Shown here one piece after another: positions 1 through 9,311 of a DNA stretch of 10,000 nt. Within the stretch, counting starts at the first letter, position 1; every line of letters begins with the position of its first letter. A program made the translations under genes and the position numbers. The stretch is from assembly GCF_008831285.2 (NCBI RefSeq), contig NW_022204655.1, forward strand, positions 35,001 through 45,000. Direction: 5' to 3'. This DNA is from Nymphaea colorata (lineage: Eukaryota > Streptophyta > Magnoliopsida > Nymphaeales > Nymphaeaceae). The notes below the pieces were generated by a model. That model had not been told where the DNA came from. It ran no database searches and was given only the letters and a program-made list of their open reading frames with translations.

Positions 1-864
1 GATCACACCGGCCTCAAGTCTACCGTCTGGTTTGGGTAGGCTGCACCTTGTTGCGCGATCTTGCTCTTGGAGAGCTTGCGGGGAAGAAGAACCGAACAGC
101 TTTGGGAAAAGCTCGGAACTCCTACCTTTGTGAACGTGGAATGCGAGTAGGAGGGAGAGTTGCAGATCGGATGAAGAAGAGAACAACGAACCACGAACCT
201 TTGAATGATGACCCGTCGATCACCAAAGAAGAGACGAACTTCTCAGCCGACGCCAAGAAGGTTGCGGGATGAGAAAGAAGACGACACGCGGGTAAGGGCG
301 ATGCGAGAAAGAGGGAGACGATAGAGAGAGAGAGAGTGATGCTCCGAAATCTCAATTCTTCTTTTTCATTAATCTTCCAAAACATGAGGTTTACAATGCG
401 CTTAGCCCTACTTATACTTACTAATGTGGAGCGGTCCCTATCTACGTGATCCGCCCCGACTCAAAATCCAAATCTAAAAACAAAGGCGGGATTTGTAATC
501 CCGCGAGCTTATTCAAACAAACGCGCAAAGTACTTGGCCGTGCTTCTAGGCTTCGCCCGCTTAACCTACCTAGGTTCGGTCCTATTCTAACTCGTGACCT
601 GGGTTAGGACTAGACTCTTGGCCTAAAGATCTAAGGTCAGACTTTAGCCCTCTTAGCCCTGTCGCACTGACCTCTGACTTCCGTGTCTAGCCCTTGGTGC
701 TCCGCCCACTCCTGCCCTCAATAGCACCTTATGTTGCTGACTTAACCTCCTTAGGCGTTTCAGAACCAACGCCTAAGTGCGTTATTGCTCGGACTTTTGC
801 TGCTTGGCTGCTCTCCGCCCTGCTGGCCGAGACACCTGCTCTCCTCGTAGGATGGTTCGTAACA
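1..864 (-). repeat. 3' LTR, first 864 bp only
   Basis: This is a direct repeat of 8902-9765 at a constant offset of 8,901 with no indels. About 15 substitutions were counted by eye, four of them packed into 540-554. It begins on the minus strand with TGTTACGAACC immediately after the polypurine tract and runs off the left edge, so its CA end and the target-site duplication beyond it are not visible. Positions 864 to 732 also encode the last residues of pol, with the stop codon at 731-729. Confidence 0.95.
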
Positions 865-3800
865 GATCCTCCCTCCTTAGATGGAGCTTGTCCCCAAGCT
901 CCGGCTTTGGGAAACCGATGGGATATTCTGTCGCATTCCTCCCATGAAGTACCACTGTCTGGTCCTTCCCATTCGACTAAGACCTCATGCCTAACCCTGC
1001 CTTGACGCTGTACATGCCTGTGTCGTAAAATTCTGTAGGGTGTGGGCAATTGGTCTGGAACCTGTTCTATCACCGAAGGTATTGGCCCATGATGAGGTTT
1101 GAGCCTTGAAACATGGAAGACCGGATGTACTTGAGCCGTTTTTGGTAAAGCTAATCGGTAAGCTGCCTTACCGATCTTGTGCACGATGGGGAACGGCCCG
1201 TAGTACTTAGGCAATAACTTTGAATAAGGCTGCCCCAGTAATGACCTTTGCTTCATGGGGAGCCTCTTCAGCCATACGTAATCGTCTTCCTTGAATTCCC
1301 TATCCTTTCGCCCTTTATCATGCGTTTGTTTCATCCTGTTCTGGGCCTTCAGTATATTCTGCTTCAAGGAGGCCAGAACTTCTTCTCTAGAACGTAGTTC
1401 ACAGTCCACTCCATCTTCGACTGCCGTTCCTCCCTCGTATCTAGGAATTAAGGGAGGTGGAAATCCATATAATGCTTCATATGGAGTGATGCCCGTTGAT
1501 GTGTGCCAGCTTGTATTATAGGACCATTCAGCCCACGAAAGGTACTTGACCCATGTGTTGGGTCTCTCACCGGCAAAACATCGGAGGTAGGTTTCCAATG
1601 CGCGGTTCACAACTTTTGTCTGCCCATCCGTCTGAGGATGATGGGCAGTGCTGTACTGTAAGGTGGTTCCCATATTTTTCATATATTCTTTCCAAAATGC
1701 GCTTAGGAAGATTGAATCCCTGTCGCACACTATACTTTGGGGAACGCCATGCAGCTTTCCGACGTAGTCATGGTAGACAGTTGCTACCATCGGTCCTTGA
1801 TACATCCTGGGCAATGGTGCGAAATGGCTATATTTAGTAAGTCGATCAACCACCACCATTATTGCTTCCTTGCCCTCGGACTTTGGCATTGCTTCGATGA
1901 AGTCCATGGTTACGTCGACCCATGGCTTCGTAGGAATCGGTAGAGGGTTAAGATGGCCTGGCGGTTTGAGGGTTTCATACTTTTCCCTTTGGCATATAAT
2001 GCACTCTTTAATGAAGCCCTGAACGTTTGATTTTAGGCCTTGCCACCAAAACTGGGTCTTGATACTCTGTATAGTTTTCGCAACACCCTCGTGACCCACT
2101 GATGGTGTTGAGTGGAAATGATGCAGCAGCTCCTTCTTGAGGGCTGATCCTTGAGGTATGACCGCCCTGTTCTTCCTCTGAAGAACGCCCCCTATCATGG
2201 AATAGTGGGGTATCGACCCTGGGTTCTGAATGACTGAGGTCCTCACTAGTTTGAGACCCTCATCATTACTTTGATCTTCCTTGATTCTATCCCATAAGTC
2301 GGTTTCCAGAACTAATAAAGTATTGAGTTGTTCACTCAGTCTGGACAACGCGTCTGCTGCATTGTTTTCCGGACCACGTTTATATTCGATGCTAAAATCG
2401 TATCCCAATAGTTTGGCCAACCACCTTTGTTGAGTTGGCGTGGACACCCTCTGTTTTAGCATATGCCTCAAGCTATTATGGTCCGTTTTCACTGTAAACC
2501 GACGGCCTATCAAATATGGCCTCCACTTCTCTACTGCTAGAACTATAGCCAACAGTTCTTTCTCATACGTAGACAACGGCTTGGCTCTGTTAGTTAATGC
2601 CTTTGACATGTATGCCACTGGATGCTTGTCTTGGCTCAACACCGCACCAATACCGGTGTCACATGCGTCGGTTTCCACAATAAATTCTTTGCTGAAATCA
2701 AGCAACGTTAGGACTGGTGCAGATAAGAGTGCCGATTTCAGTTTTTCAAAGGCCTCTTTTGCCTTGTCGCTCCACACAAAAGCCCCTTTTTTAAGCATCT
2801 GCGTGAGTGGGGCTGCTATAAGCCCGTATCCTTGTATGAAGCGCCGGTAATAACCGGTGAGACCGAGGAAGCCTCTCAAGCCTTTGAGGTCTTTGGGCAG
2901 CGGCCATGCTTCCATGGCTTGCAATTTTTCGGGGTCTGCCCTTACCCCGTCTCGAGACACAATATGTCCCAAATAGCCGATCGACGCCTGTCCAAAGCTG
3001 CACTTGGATCGTTTGGCGTACAGAGTGTTTGCTCGCAGTACAGCCAAAACCTTGGCAAGGTGTTCTAGATGATCTTCCATTGTCTTGCTATAAACCAAGA
3101 TGTCGTCAAAAAAGACTAACACGAAATCGCGTAACTGGCTTCTGAATGTATCATTCATGCACCTTTGAAACGTGGCTGGCGCATTTGTTAACCCAAATGG
3201 CATTACTAGAAACTCGTAATGGCCATCATGGGTTCTAAAAGTCGTTTTTTCAATGTCCTTCTCTGACATCCGGATCTGATGGTACCCTGCTCGAAGATCT
3301 AGTTTTGAGAATATGGTAGCTCCTGCAAGTTCGTCCAATAACTCATCAATGACAGGTATAGGGTGCCTGTCTTTGATCGTAACCTCATTAAGGGCTCTGT
3401 AATCAACACAGAACCTCCATGTGTTATCTTTCTTCTTCACCAATAGGACGGGTGAGGAAAACGGGCTACTGCTTGGATGGATTATGCCATCATTCAACAT
3501 CTCTTTGACTCGCCTTTCAATTTTGGCTTTCTGATGATAGCCGTATCTGTAAGGTCTGACATTTACTGCTTCTGCCCCCTGATTTAATGTGATGCGGTGG
3601 TCATATGACCTTTTGGGGGGTAGTCCCTTGGGCTCACTAAAGATGTCTTGGTATTCATCTAGTACCCGCAGCACCTCTTTGGGCACTAGTTCTTCTTCCG
3701 GCTCGGTAACCGGCACGTCTTTGGCCATTGCTACCACCCAGTAAGCCGGTTGTTGAGCTTCAATGGCTTTGAGTGCTGCCTTGGGTGTCACATTAGTACT

Positions 3801-4067
3801 GACCGCTGTGAGGGTGACTGGAGTGTCGCCTCCCTCCTTAGCAAATGACATTGTCATACTCTTGAAGTCCCAAGATATAACTCCAAGAGTTTCCAACCAT
3901 TTCACCCCTAATACGACGTCAACTCCTTTTAGAGGCAATACTAAAAGGTCAACTATGAATGGTGATTTCTGCATCACCAGCTCCACGTCCTTGCACAACT
4001 GAGTGCAAGATAAGCGGGACCCATTTCCAACTACAACTACGAGAGGACTCTGTTCCGATAGGGGATA
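729..4067 (-). CDS. pol: Pol polyprotein: PR (C-terminal part)-RT-RNase H-INT-chromodomain, broken
   Basis: This encodes the replication enzymes of the element. The frame is the same as gag and opens directly after the TAG, without a nearby ATG. Residues here count from the codon at 3998-3996. The rest of the protease (DVVLGVKWL at 27-35) comes first. RT follows at about 150-380, with catalytic Asp 234 and the FFDD pair 298-299. RNase H spans about 440-555, with Asp 444, Glu 481, Asp 506 and Asp 549. Integrase has a zinc-binding His/Cys part (H636, C666, C669) and core residues Asp 699 and Asp 759. The third catalytic position, 795, is Lys instead of Glu. A GPF/Y module lies at about 930-970 and a chromodomain, expected to bind chromatin and guide integration, at about 985-1030. 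The C-terminal tail crosses the PPT and ends inside the 3' LTR. The TAG and the altered integrase make a functional product unlikely. Confidence 0.94.
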   Translation of the reverse strand, partial: YPLSEQSPLVVVVGNGSRLSCTQLCKDVELVMQKSPFIVDLLVLPLKGVDVVLGVKWLETLGVISWDFKSMTMSFAKEGGDTPVTLTAVSTNVTPKAALKAIEAQQPAYWVVAMAKDVPVTEPEEELVPKEVLRVLDEYQDIFSEPKGLPPKRSYDHRITLNQGAEAVNVRPYRYGYHQKAKIERRVKEMLNDGIIHPSSSPFSSPVLLVKKKDNTWRFCVDYRALNEVTIKDRHPIPVIDELLDELAGATIFSKLDLRAGYHQIRMSEKDIEKTTFRTHDGHYEFLVMPFGLTNAPATFQRCMNDTFRSQLRDFVLVFFDDILVYSKTMEDHLEHLAKVLAVLRANTLYAKRSKCSFGQASIGYLGHIVSRDGVRADPEKLQAMEAWPLPKDLKGLRGFLGLTGYYRRFIQGYGLIAAPLTQMLKKGAFVWSDKAKEAFEKLKSALLSAPVLTLLDFSKEFIVETDACDTGIGAVLSQDKHPVAYMSKALTNRAKPLSTYEKELLAIVLAVEKWRPYLIGRRFTVKTDHNSLRHMLKQRVSTPTQQRWLAKLLGYDFSIEYKRGPENNAADALSRLSEQLNTLLVLETDLWDRIKEDQSNDEGLKLVRTSVIQNPGSIPHYSMIGGVLQRKNRAVIPQGSALKKELLHHFHSTPSVGHEGVAKTIQSIKTQFWWQGLKSNVQGFIKECIICQREKYETLKPPGHLNPLPIPTKPWVDVTMDFIEAMPKSEGKEAIMVVVDRLTKYSHFAPLPRMYQGPMVATVYHDYVGKLHGVPQSIVCDRDSIFLSAFWKEYMKNMGTTLQYSTAHHPQTDGQTKVVNRALETYLRCFAGERPNTWVKYLSWAEWSYNTSWHTSTGITPYEALYGFPPPLIPRYEGGTAVEDGVDCELRSREEVLASLKQNILKAQNRMKQTHDKGRKDREFKEDDYVWLKRLPMKQRSLLGQPYSKLLPKYYGPFPIVHKIGKAAYRLALPKTAQVHPVFHVSRLKPHHGPIPSVIEQVPDQLPTPYRILRHRHVQRQGRVRHEVLVEWEGPDSGTSWEECDRISHRFPKAGAWGQAPSKEGGSVTNHPTRRAGVSASRAESSQAAKVRAITHLGVGSETPKEVKSAT
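750..777 (-). repeat. Perfect 10-bp inverted repeat, 3' LTR copy
   Basis: This is the same arms and 8-base loop as 9651-9678, with no change between the two LTRs. Here it is also coding sequence near the end of pol, so its conservation has two possible causes. Confidence 0.8.
867..878 (-). other. Polypurine tract (plus-strand primer)
   Basis: The minus strand reads AAGGAGGGAGGA, all purine, followed by TC and then the TG of the 3' LTR. The position, two bases from the LTR, is that expected for the RNase H-resistant primer of plus-strand synthesis. The tract lies in the pol frame and is read as Lys-Glu-Gly-Gly, so it is under both coding and priming constraint. Confidence 0.9.
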
Positions 4068-4070
4068 CTA
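4068..4070 (-). other. In-frame TAG splitting the protease domain
   Basis: Minus-strand TAG interrupts a frame that is otherwise continuous from gag to pol (4070 to 3998 is 72 bases, a multiple of three). It falls after the DSGAT active-site motif and before the rest of the retropepsin fold. The following bases (TATCCC) do not match the known CAR-YYA readthrough context. An inactivating mutation is the simplest reading, although suppression cannot be ruled out from sequence alone. Confidence 0.88.
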
Positions 4071-5801
4071 GATGGTCTCGGCTGCCTCTAGACTCTTGAA
4101 GTTATGAGTCGCTCCAGAATCTAAGAGCACAACCATTTTCTGTCCCTTGATTTTTCCTATGACCCTCATGGCATTGGGTCGGTTAGGATCCATCATTGAG
4201 TGACAGGTTCCTTCTTCGTTTTGTTGATCGGTAGTTGGTTCCGGTTCCATCTCTTCGGTTTCTTTTCTCGGATCTTGAGGTTCTTCCTCATTATCACTCT
4301 CTATCACTTCATAAACCTGCATCTCTTTGCAAACGTGGCCTCTTTGCCACTTTTCTTTGCAGTAGAAACACTGGTTGTTTCTGATCATGTCTTCCCGTTC
4401 CTGCCGCGATATATAAGCCACGGGAATCTTCTCTCGAAAAGCAGGTCGAGGTGCTTCTCGGTTGATGGCCCTAGGCTCTTCACGTCGTACTGGCCTAGGC
4501 TCTTCCCTTCGGTTAGGAAAGGTCCTTATGGGATTGGGTCGAGTAGTGCCGGCCATCACATTACGGTTTGGCCGGTAGATTGCATTCTTTCGACGATTTC
4601 TTTCCTCAATGGACCGAGCAGTGTTAAAGCATTCCACCAACTCGGTATGCCTATACGTCTGCATGTCTATCTTTATTTCCTCCTTAAGCCCACCGATGAA
4701 GGCTCCAACCAGTGCGCTTTGTGTCCAGTTTACCATGCTAGATAGCTGCTCGAATTGACGTTGGTACTCTTGTACCGAGGTGGTTTGCTGTAAATTTTTC
4801 AACTCCACATCATAGTCGATATGAGTTGATTCACCGAACCTTACTTGTAAATCAGCAATGAGCTGATCCCATTCAATGTTCGGGTGATTATGCCGGTACC
4901 ATAGGTACCAGCTCATGGCTTCACCCTCTAGATACATAGCTGCTGTAAGGATCCACTCGTTCCAAGGTACGTGTTGGCACAGAAAGTACTGTTCTGCCTT
5001 ATAGATCCATTCCTTTATTCCCGTTCCTCCGAATCTAGGGAATTCGAATTTGACCGTAGGGAGCCGTCTTTGCTGTTGGCCCCTATTATCTTGCTGCCCC
5101 CAATATTCTTCATCTTCATCTGCCCAAGTCCGTCTCTGGTTTCGGGCATTCTGGGTTAGGGGGGTTGGTGGTATACATGGCTCTCTAACCAGTGCGGCTT
5201 GGGAAACTGGCGGCCGTGCTTCGGCCTGGGACCGGTTAGGGGGGCTGGTAAAAACAAAAGGAGGGGCTTCAGAGTTGGCCCTAGCTCCTTGCTGACTGGT
5301 TCCTACGTGTGGCCACGAAGTTGGCTGGCTGGTTGAAGGTTGGGAAGGGTTCCCGAAAGAAAAGACTGGCGGCTCCCACATAGCATGGGTCTCACGGGCT
5401 TGATTACCCACGTAAGACATATGCGATGGGGCGCCCATGGTAAATGAAATGTTATGGAAGGACGGTGGTGCTCCAAGGACTCCCGGGTCAAGGCCGAGTA
5501 TTGGTGTTGGTCCTTGGTAGTTAAGAATACTACTCGGTCCTGGGAAAGTAGGTCCTTGGTACGAGGTAGGGGGAACATGAGAGGAGGTCAAGGAACGGAG
5601 CATTGACTTGATCTCGTCTAGCTCATTCAGCCTGCTCAGCTCCCGCCGCTTGTTGGCCATTTCACCTTCCATAAGTGTCATACGGTCGAGGTTGAAGGTC
5701 TGTACTTCGACCGACTCTTCAATGTGAGGTTCTCCACGGCTGGAGACGTCTTCCTCACGACCGGAGGTCCCTTCCACTGTCTGTTTCGCTTTCTTGGCCA
5801 T
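4068..5801 (-). CDS. gag: Gag plus start of protease (ends at in-frame TAG)
   Basis: This encodes the structural capsid/nucleocapsid protein that forms the virus-like particle in the cytoplasm. The first ATG is at 5801-5799 (CCATGGCC), giving 577 residues. Residues about 38-73 are charged and heptad-like, a possible coiled coil. Residues 75-225 are rich in Pro, Ser and Gly. The retrotransposon gag core spans about 246-400, including the FPRFGG and EGEAMSWY stretches, and is followed by Arg-rich REEPR repeats (about 431-457). A Cys-His knuckle, CX2CX7HXC, lies at 478-491 and resembles the variant knuckle of many plant Ty3/Gypsy gags. An acidic linker then leads to the protease active-site motif DSGATHNF (Asp at 561). 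The frame stops 16 residues after that Asp, mid-domain, so the 3' end is probably a mutation, not a natural gag terminus. Confidence 0.92.
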   Translation of the reverse strand: MAKKAKQTVEGTSGREEDVSSRGEPHIEESVEVQTFNLDRMTLMEGEMANKRRELSRLNELDEIKSMLRSLTSSHVPPTSYQGPTFPGPSSILNYQGPTPILGLDPGVLGAPPSFHNISFTMGAPSHMSYVGNQARETHAMWEPPVFSFGNPSQPSTSQPTSWPHVGTSQQGARANSEAPPFVFTSPPNRSQAEARPPVSQAALVREPCIPPTPLTQNARNQRRTWADEDEEYWGQQDNRGQQQRRLPTVKFEFPRFGGTGIKEWIYKAEQYFLCQHVPWNEWILTAAMYLEGEAMSWYLWYRHNHPNIEWDQLIADLQVRFGESTHIDYDVELKNLQQTTSVQEYQRQFEQLSSMVNWTQSALVGAFIGGLKEEIKIDMQTYRHTELVECFNTARSIEERNRRKNAIYRPNRNVMAGTTRPNPIRTFPNRREEPRPVRREEPRAINREAPRPAFREKIPVAYISRQEREDMIRNNQCFYCKEKWQRGHVCKEMQVYEVIESDNEEEPQDPRKETEEMEPEPTTDQQNEEGTCHSMMDPNRPNAMRVIGKIKGQKMVVLLDSGATHNFKSLEAAETI

Positions 5802-5944
5802 GGAATTCAACTTTGCACGACTGACTTACTCTAATTCTGTTACTCGACTGTTAAGAAAATTTACTGTCTACTGCTGACCCGACTAACTGACTCAGCTCTG
5901 CCCGCGTACTCACTGGCAAAGGAGACGGGTTGGCCCGCCTGCAA

Positions 5945-5966
5945 CCGCGCCCGCCTGGCGCCTCGG
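5945..5966 (-). repeat. 22-bp leader direct repeat, copy A
   Basis: This matches 6015-6036 except for one base. It contains a 5-bp hairpin (5947-5961; GCGCC/GGCGC) with the plus-strand loop CGCCT seen in the LTR cluster. Confidence 0.75.
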
Positions 5967-6014
5967 CTGCCCTACCAGGCTCTCAGCCGGGCCTTAAGAA
6001 ACAGGCCTGAATTG

Positions 6015-6036
6015 CCGCGCCCGCCTGGCACCTCGG
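6015..6036 (-). repeat. 22-bp leader direct repeat, copy B
   Basis: This is the second copy, 70 bp from copy A. Its single difference (A at 6030) turns one stem pair into a U-G wobble in the element transcript, so the hairpin (6017-6031) can still form. Confidence 0.75.
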
Positions 6037-6242
6037 TAACGCACCGACAACCTAGTACGCCTTCGGTAATGCCCGTAGGCACTACCCTCGCCTGGCTGCT
6101 GATGTAGCAGGCCTGGCCGTGAGCACACCTGCTAAAAACAGTACTAACTAGAAGACCACTGCGCTAACTGCCACTGAACTCTGATATAAATTAAAATCGC
6201 TGACTGACTGACGCCAATTCTGCCACTGACCACAACCTGGAG

Positions 6243-6255
6243 GGCTCTGATACCA
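6243..6255 (-). other. Primer binding site for tRNA-iMet
   Basis: The minus strand reads TGGTATCAGAGCC, which is complementary to the CCA-terminated 3' end of plant initiator-methionine tRNA, the usual primer of plant Ty3/Gypsy elements. It is separated from the LTR CA end by three bases (GTT, 6258-6256). This site fixes both the orientation of the element and the inner end of the 5' LTR. Confidence 0.93.
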
Positions 6256-6480
6256 AACTGTTAGGGTCCTCGTCCGACCTAGACCTATCTAAGCCAAAAC
6301 CAGCCCTACTAAACAGGATCTCCAAGTTGTACCGAATAGAAAACCAGAACCTAAGTAAAATTAAGTACAAGTTTCTACCCGGCCGGACAGACACCCCGGC
6401 GCAAAACCCTTAGGACAGAGATACAAGTGAGTTTTCCCAACCCGAAAGGTCTCACCTACTACAGAACTAAGAGTTAAGGC

Positions 6481-6565
6481 CTTACAAACGGAAACGCTTA
6501 CAAAAGACACTCACAACTCACTCAACATACATTCACATTCACACGCACAAACCACAGCTAACGCG
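6481..6565 (-). other. GT-rich tract near the 3' end of the LTR
   Basis: The plus strand is A/C-rich (repeated ACA, CACA and ATTCACA words), so the element transcript is G/U-rich here, about 220-310 bases before the LTR end. G/U-rich stretches often accompany poly(A) sites. No AATAAA was seen just upstream, so a role in 3'-end formation is only a possibility. Confidence 0.35.
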
Positions 6566-6840
6566 ACAAACCACACCCTGAAACCCAATAGGTGGCTGGC
6601 CACCGGCAGTCAAGTCTTTGGCTTAAGGGCCTCCGATGGACCGCACGGGCAGCGTAGGCTTGCGCCGGCTAAAACGGAAATACAGAAGCAAATATGAAAC
6701 ACCCACCCCGAACTAAGAGAAGGAGAAGGAGTTACCGGCCTAGCGAGTCTAGGCAAATCAGCAAGGACTCCAGGGGAAAACCAGTGGCAAGCCACTCCCT
6801 GAAGTATTTCAGCTACAGACGAAGAGGAGATGAGAAAACA

Positions 6841-7210
6841 CGGTCCACCTGACCGCTAGAAGAAGGTGAGGAGGTGAGAGGACACTCGGCCCACCTGGCC
6901 GAGGGAGGAAGATGAGAGCGGAAGCAGAAGACGCTCTCGGCCCACCTGGCCGAGAGGGAACACCGGAAGACTCGGCCCGCCTGGCCGAGCTGTGCCGACG
7001 TTGGCAGAGGACGCCGGCCTCGCACGAGCGCTGAGGGTGCGCTGTCGAGAAGAGTACCGTCGAGCAAGGGAACGACCGCAGTCGGCAGGGACGCCGCGCG
7101 TGAAGGCGGCCGCGGCTCGACAGCACCGCGAGGCACGACGCTGCGTGGCTCGACCCGCCTGGCCGAGCGTTGGCGACGAAGGTTGGCGAAAGGCGGCCCG
7201 CCTGGCCGCT
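6841..7210 (-). repeat. Cluster of six short hairpins with a shared loop
   Basis: Six imperfect palindromes lie at 6841-6855, 6885-6903, 6934-6956, 6971-6989, 7148-7168 and 7193-7209. Each has plus-strand loop CRCCT (AGGYG in the element transcript) and paired arms of 5 to 9 bp, most based on CTCGGCC/GGCCGAG. The first has CGGTC/GACCG, a paired change on both sides. The fifth has an A-C mismatch on the plus strand that becomes a U-G wobble on the element's sense strand. Confidence 0.75.
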
Positions 7211-8828
7211 GGACTAGGACTACGCCGACGACACAGAAGGACGCGGCTGCGACAAACGGATCCGGACTCAAGGGACTTGACTCGAACTCAACGGAGGCTA
7301 CCAACTCAGGCCGAGAGTACACTTACGTTGATCACTCGGTCCCTGGGTTAGAGTTGACTGGGCTGGGGTGATTAGGTCAGGTTGACTAGATTCGATAGAC
7401 TAGGATAGAGTCTAAGACAAGACCGTTGACTTGGATTGACTTGACCGATGTGTTTGACTTGGAAAGTCAAACACCCGACAATTAAGGTAGGGAGGTTACA
7501 ATCGGCGACAGCTAGGGTAAATGCACTAGCCGTTGCCTAAGGCCCGAATGGACAGATTTATGACAGAATAGGCAAGTAACGGATGAAGGGAATCAAAGGC
7601 ACTAATGAGCCGCGATGTAACCCTTGCAACTGTTATGGAAGGTAAGTTCGACACGATAGACACGTGAGTAACTCTTGGGCGAGGAAGGAGACGCGTTACA
7701 GAATTGGAAAGGAGAGAGGGAGGTTATGGCGCGAATTGAGTGCGCCCGAAGAGGTAAGACTCGTAACGTCGCAATTAAGAGCCACGCGTTACGGGAAGGG
7801 AAAATCGGCTGGCGCTAAGGACAACGCTCGGACTGAAGGCTGCCGACAGTTATGGAAAGAGCCCACGCGGCGAGCGACACCCGTTATGGCAGGTAGGAGC
7901 GCCCTGGACCGAACTTACCAAAACTATCGAGCGAGGTGATAGCGGCTTTCCAACGGGCACTCGCAATCAATTCAGCAACGCCCGAATAGGAAAACGCGTG
8001 AGGAGAATGACGAGGGGAGGGCCTAACGGGCAGCGGTTACCAAATGGAACGTTGGCGCGCCCGTTGGAGAAAATATCTGAATGTGGCAACAACGTCACGC
8101 GATCTGGCTAGAGAGCTAGATGCGCGACACGTGGCCAATCCAACGGATGAGATGAGGAGAAGAGAGGAGACGCCTTACCCTAGTCGCTATGACGAAATCG
8201 GCTATGGCAAGGGGATTGAAGCAACCGGCGGCTAAGGGACTTGCCCTTGACGCCGATTATGACTTGGACGAGTCTACCCTAGGCAACAGGATTAATACAC
8301 TTAACAATATTAACCTATAGCAGGGGTAGATCCGGGAGATGTATCCAATGATATGGCTGCAACGAGAGAAAGAAGTCCAGCGCTGGAAATGGAGGATTCC
8401 GACCCTGAATTCACCCTACTCGTGATTGCTTAACACTCGGAACACATAAAAACTCTCGGACACGAGCGAATTCCGATTATGGAATTTCGAATCGAAATCA
8501 CCCGAGGGAAGGCTACGGAAGATGTTGAACGGACTGGACCGACGGCTCACGAGGATCAAACCGAGAACTTGTCTACGGATTGATCTCCCTTTCTTATACG
8601 AAAGACGGACGCCGAACTCGTGGACAAGCCCAATCCTCGTTTGGCCAAGCAAGAGAGAAGACCGAAGAAGAGATTAGAGAAATCCAGCCGGTGTTCTGAG
8701 ACAAACCTCTCGCTATTGCCGAGGGATTTACCTAGTTCGAGGGGCTAGAAGCTAAGACTAACCTTCTACGAATCTACCCAAAAACTAAACCACGGGATTG
8801 GTTACTTGCCTTTTCACGGCTAGGAATC
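7211..8828. other. Central LTR segment without recognised genes
   Basis: There are only short open frames here (up to about 90 codons on either strand), with no domain or codon signal I recognise. The word GTTATGG recurs at 7632, 7723, 7849 and 7883 with irregular spacing, too weak to call a tandem array. Minus-strand TATAAG occurs at 8598-8593. There are no nested-element termini that I can see. Confidence 0.6.
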
Positions 8829-8874
8829 CGAAGATCGTTTGCTTGAGGGAATGAACCGACGCCAACGATCTTCG
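8829..8874 (-). repeat. 11-bp perfect inverted repeat inside 5' LTR
   Basis: CGAAGATCGTT (8829-8839) and AACGATCTTCG (8864-8874) are perfect reverse complements around a 24-base loop. It lies in the part of the LTR not visible in the 3' copy, so conservation cannot be tested here. Confidence 0.75.
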
Positions 8875-9223
8875 TCAACAACGCGGGGAAGGAGAATCGG
8901 AGATCACACCGGCCTCAAGTCTACCGTCTGGTTTGGGTAGGCTGCACCTTGTTGCGCGATCTTGCTCTTGGAGAGCTTGCGGGGAAGAAGAACCGAACAG
9001 CTTTGGGAAAAGCTCGGAACTCCTACCTTTGTGAACGTGGAATGCGAGTTGGAGGGAGAGTTGCAGATCGGATGAAGAAGAGAACAACGAACCACGAACC
9101 TTTGAATGATGACCCGTCGATCACCAAAGAAGAGACGAACTTCTCAGCCGACGCCAAGAAGGTTGCGGGATGAGAAAGAAGACGACGCTCGGGTAAGGGC
9201 GATGCGAGAAAGAGAGAGACGAT

Positions 9224-9237
9224 AGAGAGAGAGAGAG
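9224..9237. repeat. (AG)7 microsatellite
   Basis: Seven AG units are present, read as a CT-rich pyrimidine patch on the element's sense strand, about 75-95 bp downstream of the TATA-like box. The copy in the 3' LTR (323-336) has the same number of units. Confidence 0.85.
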
Positions 9238-9311
9238 TGATGCTCCGAAATCTCAATTCTTCTTTTTCATTAATCTTCCAAAACATGAGGTTTACAATGC
9301 GCTTAGCCCTA

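Larger units (their letters stand above)
5802..6242 (-). other. Untranslated leader between PBS and gag
   Basis: This 441-bp stretch has no convincing open frame, and the gag frame is closed by a stop at 5828-5826. It contains a 22-bp direct repeat (5945-5966 and 6015-6036, one mismatch), each copy including a small hairpin with the same loop as those in the LTR, and a short CTGACTGACTGAC run near 6201. In LTR retroelements this part of the genomic RNA commonly carries packaging or dimerisation signals. Assigning that role here is inference. Confidence 0.75.

Noticed and set aside
48-385. Short open frames repeated at both ends of the window (for example 48-272 and 8949-9173)
   Set aside because: They are identical only because they lie in the two LTRs. 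There is no protein feature to support them as genes.
3996-3998. Separate start codon for pol
   Set aside because: The codon is TTG, not ATG. The frame is open back to the TAG at 4070, so pol is a continuation of the gag frame.
4200-4745. Plus-strand open frame of 181 codons with a hydrophobic translation
   Set aside because: It lies antisense to gag, which has clear domains. The hydrophobic look comes from reading purine-rich gag codons backwards.
5808-5810. Upstream gag start
   Set aside because: The codon is TTG. The first ATG in the frame is at 5801-5799, nine bases later, and an in-frame stop lies upstream at 5828-5826.
6885-7209. CRISPR-like array of palindromic repeats
   Set aside because: Repeats are under 20 bp, spacing is irregular (about 35 to 180 bp), stems vary, and the setting is a plant retrotransposon LTR.
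6809-7351. Overlapping open frames on both strands in the LTR (up to 169 codons)
   Set aside because: The region is GC-rich with few chance stops. The translations are Arg/Ser/Pro/Ala low complexity in every frame and match no family I know. The palindromes explain the composition better.
7632-7889. GTTATGG word repeated four times
   Set aside because: The word is short, the spacing uneven (91, 126, 34 bp) and the flanks do not align, so it is not a supported repeat array.
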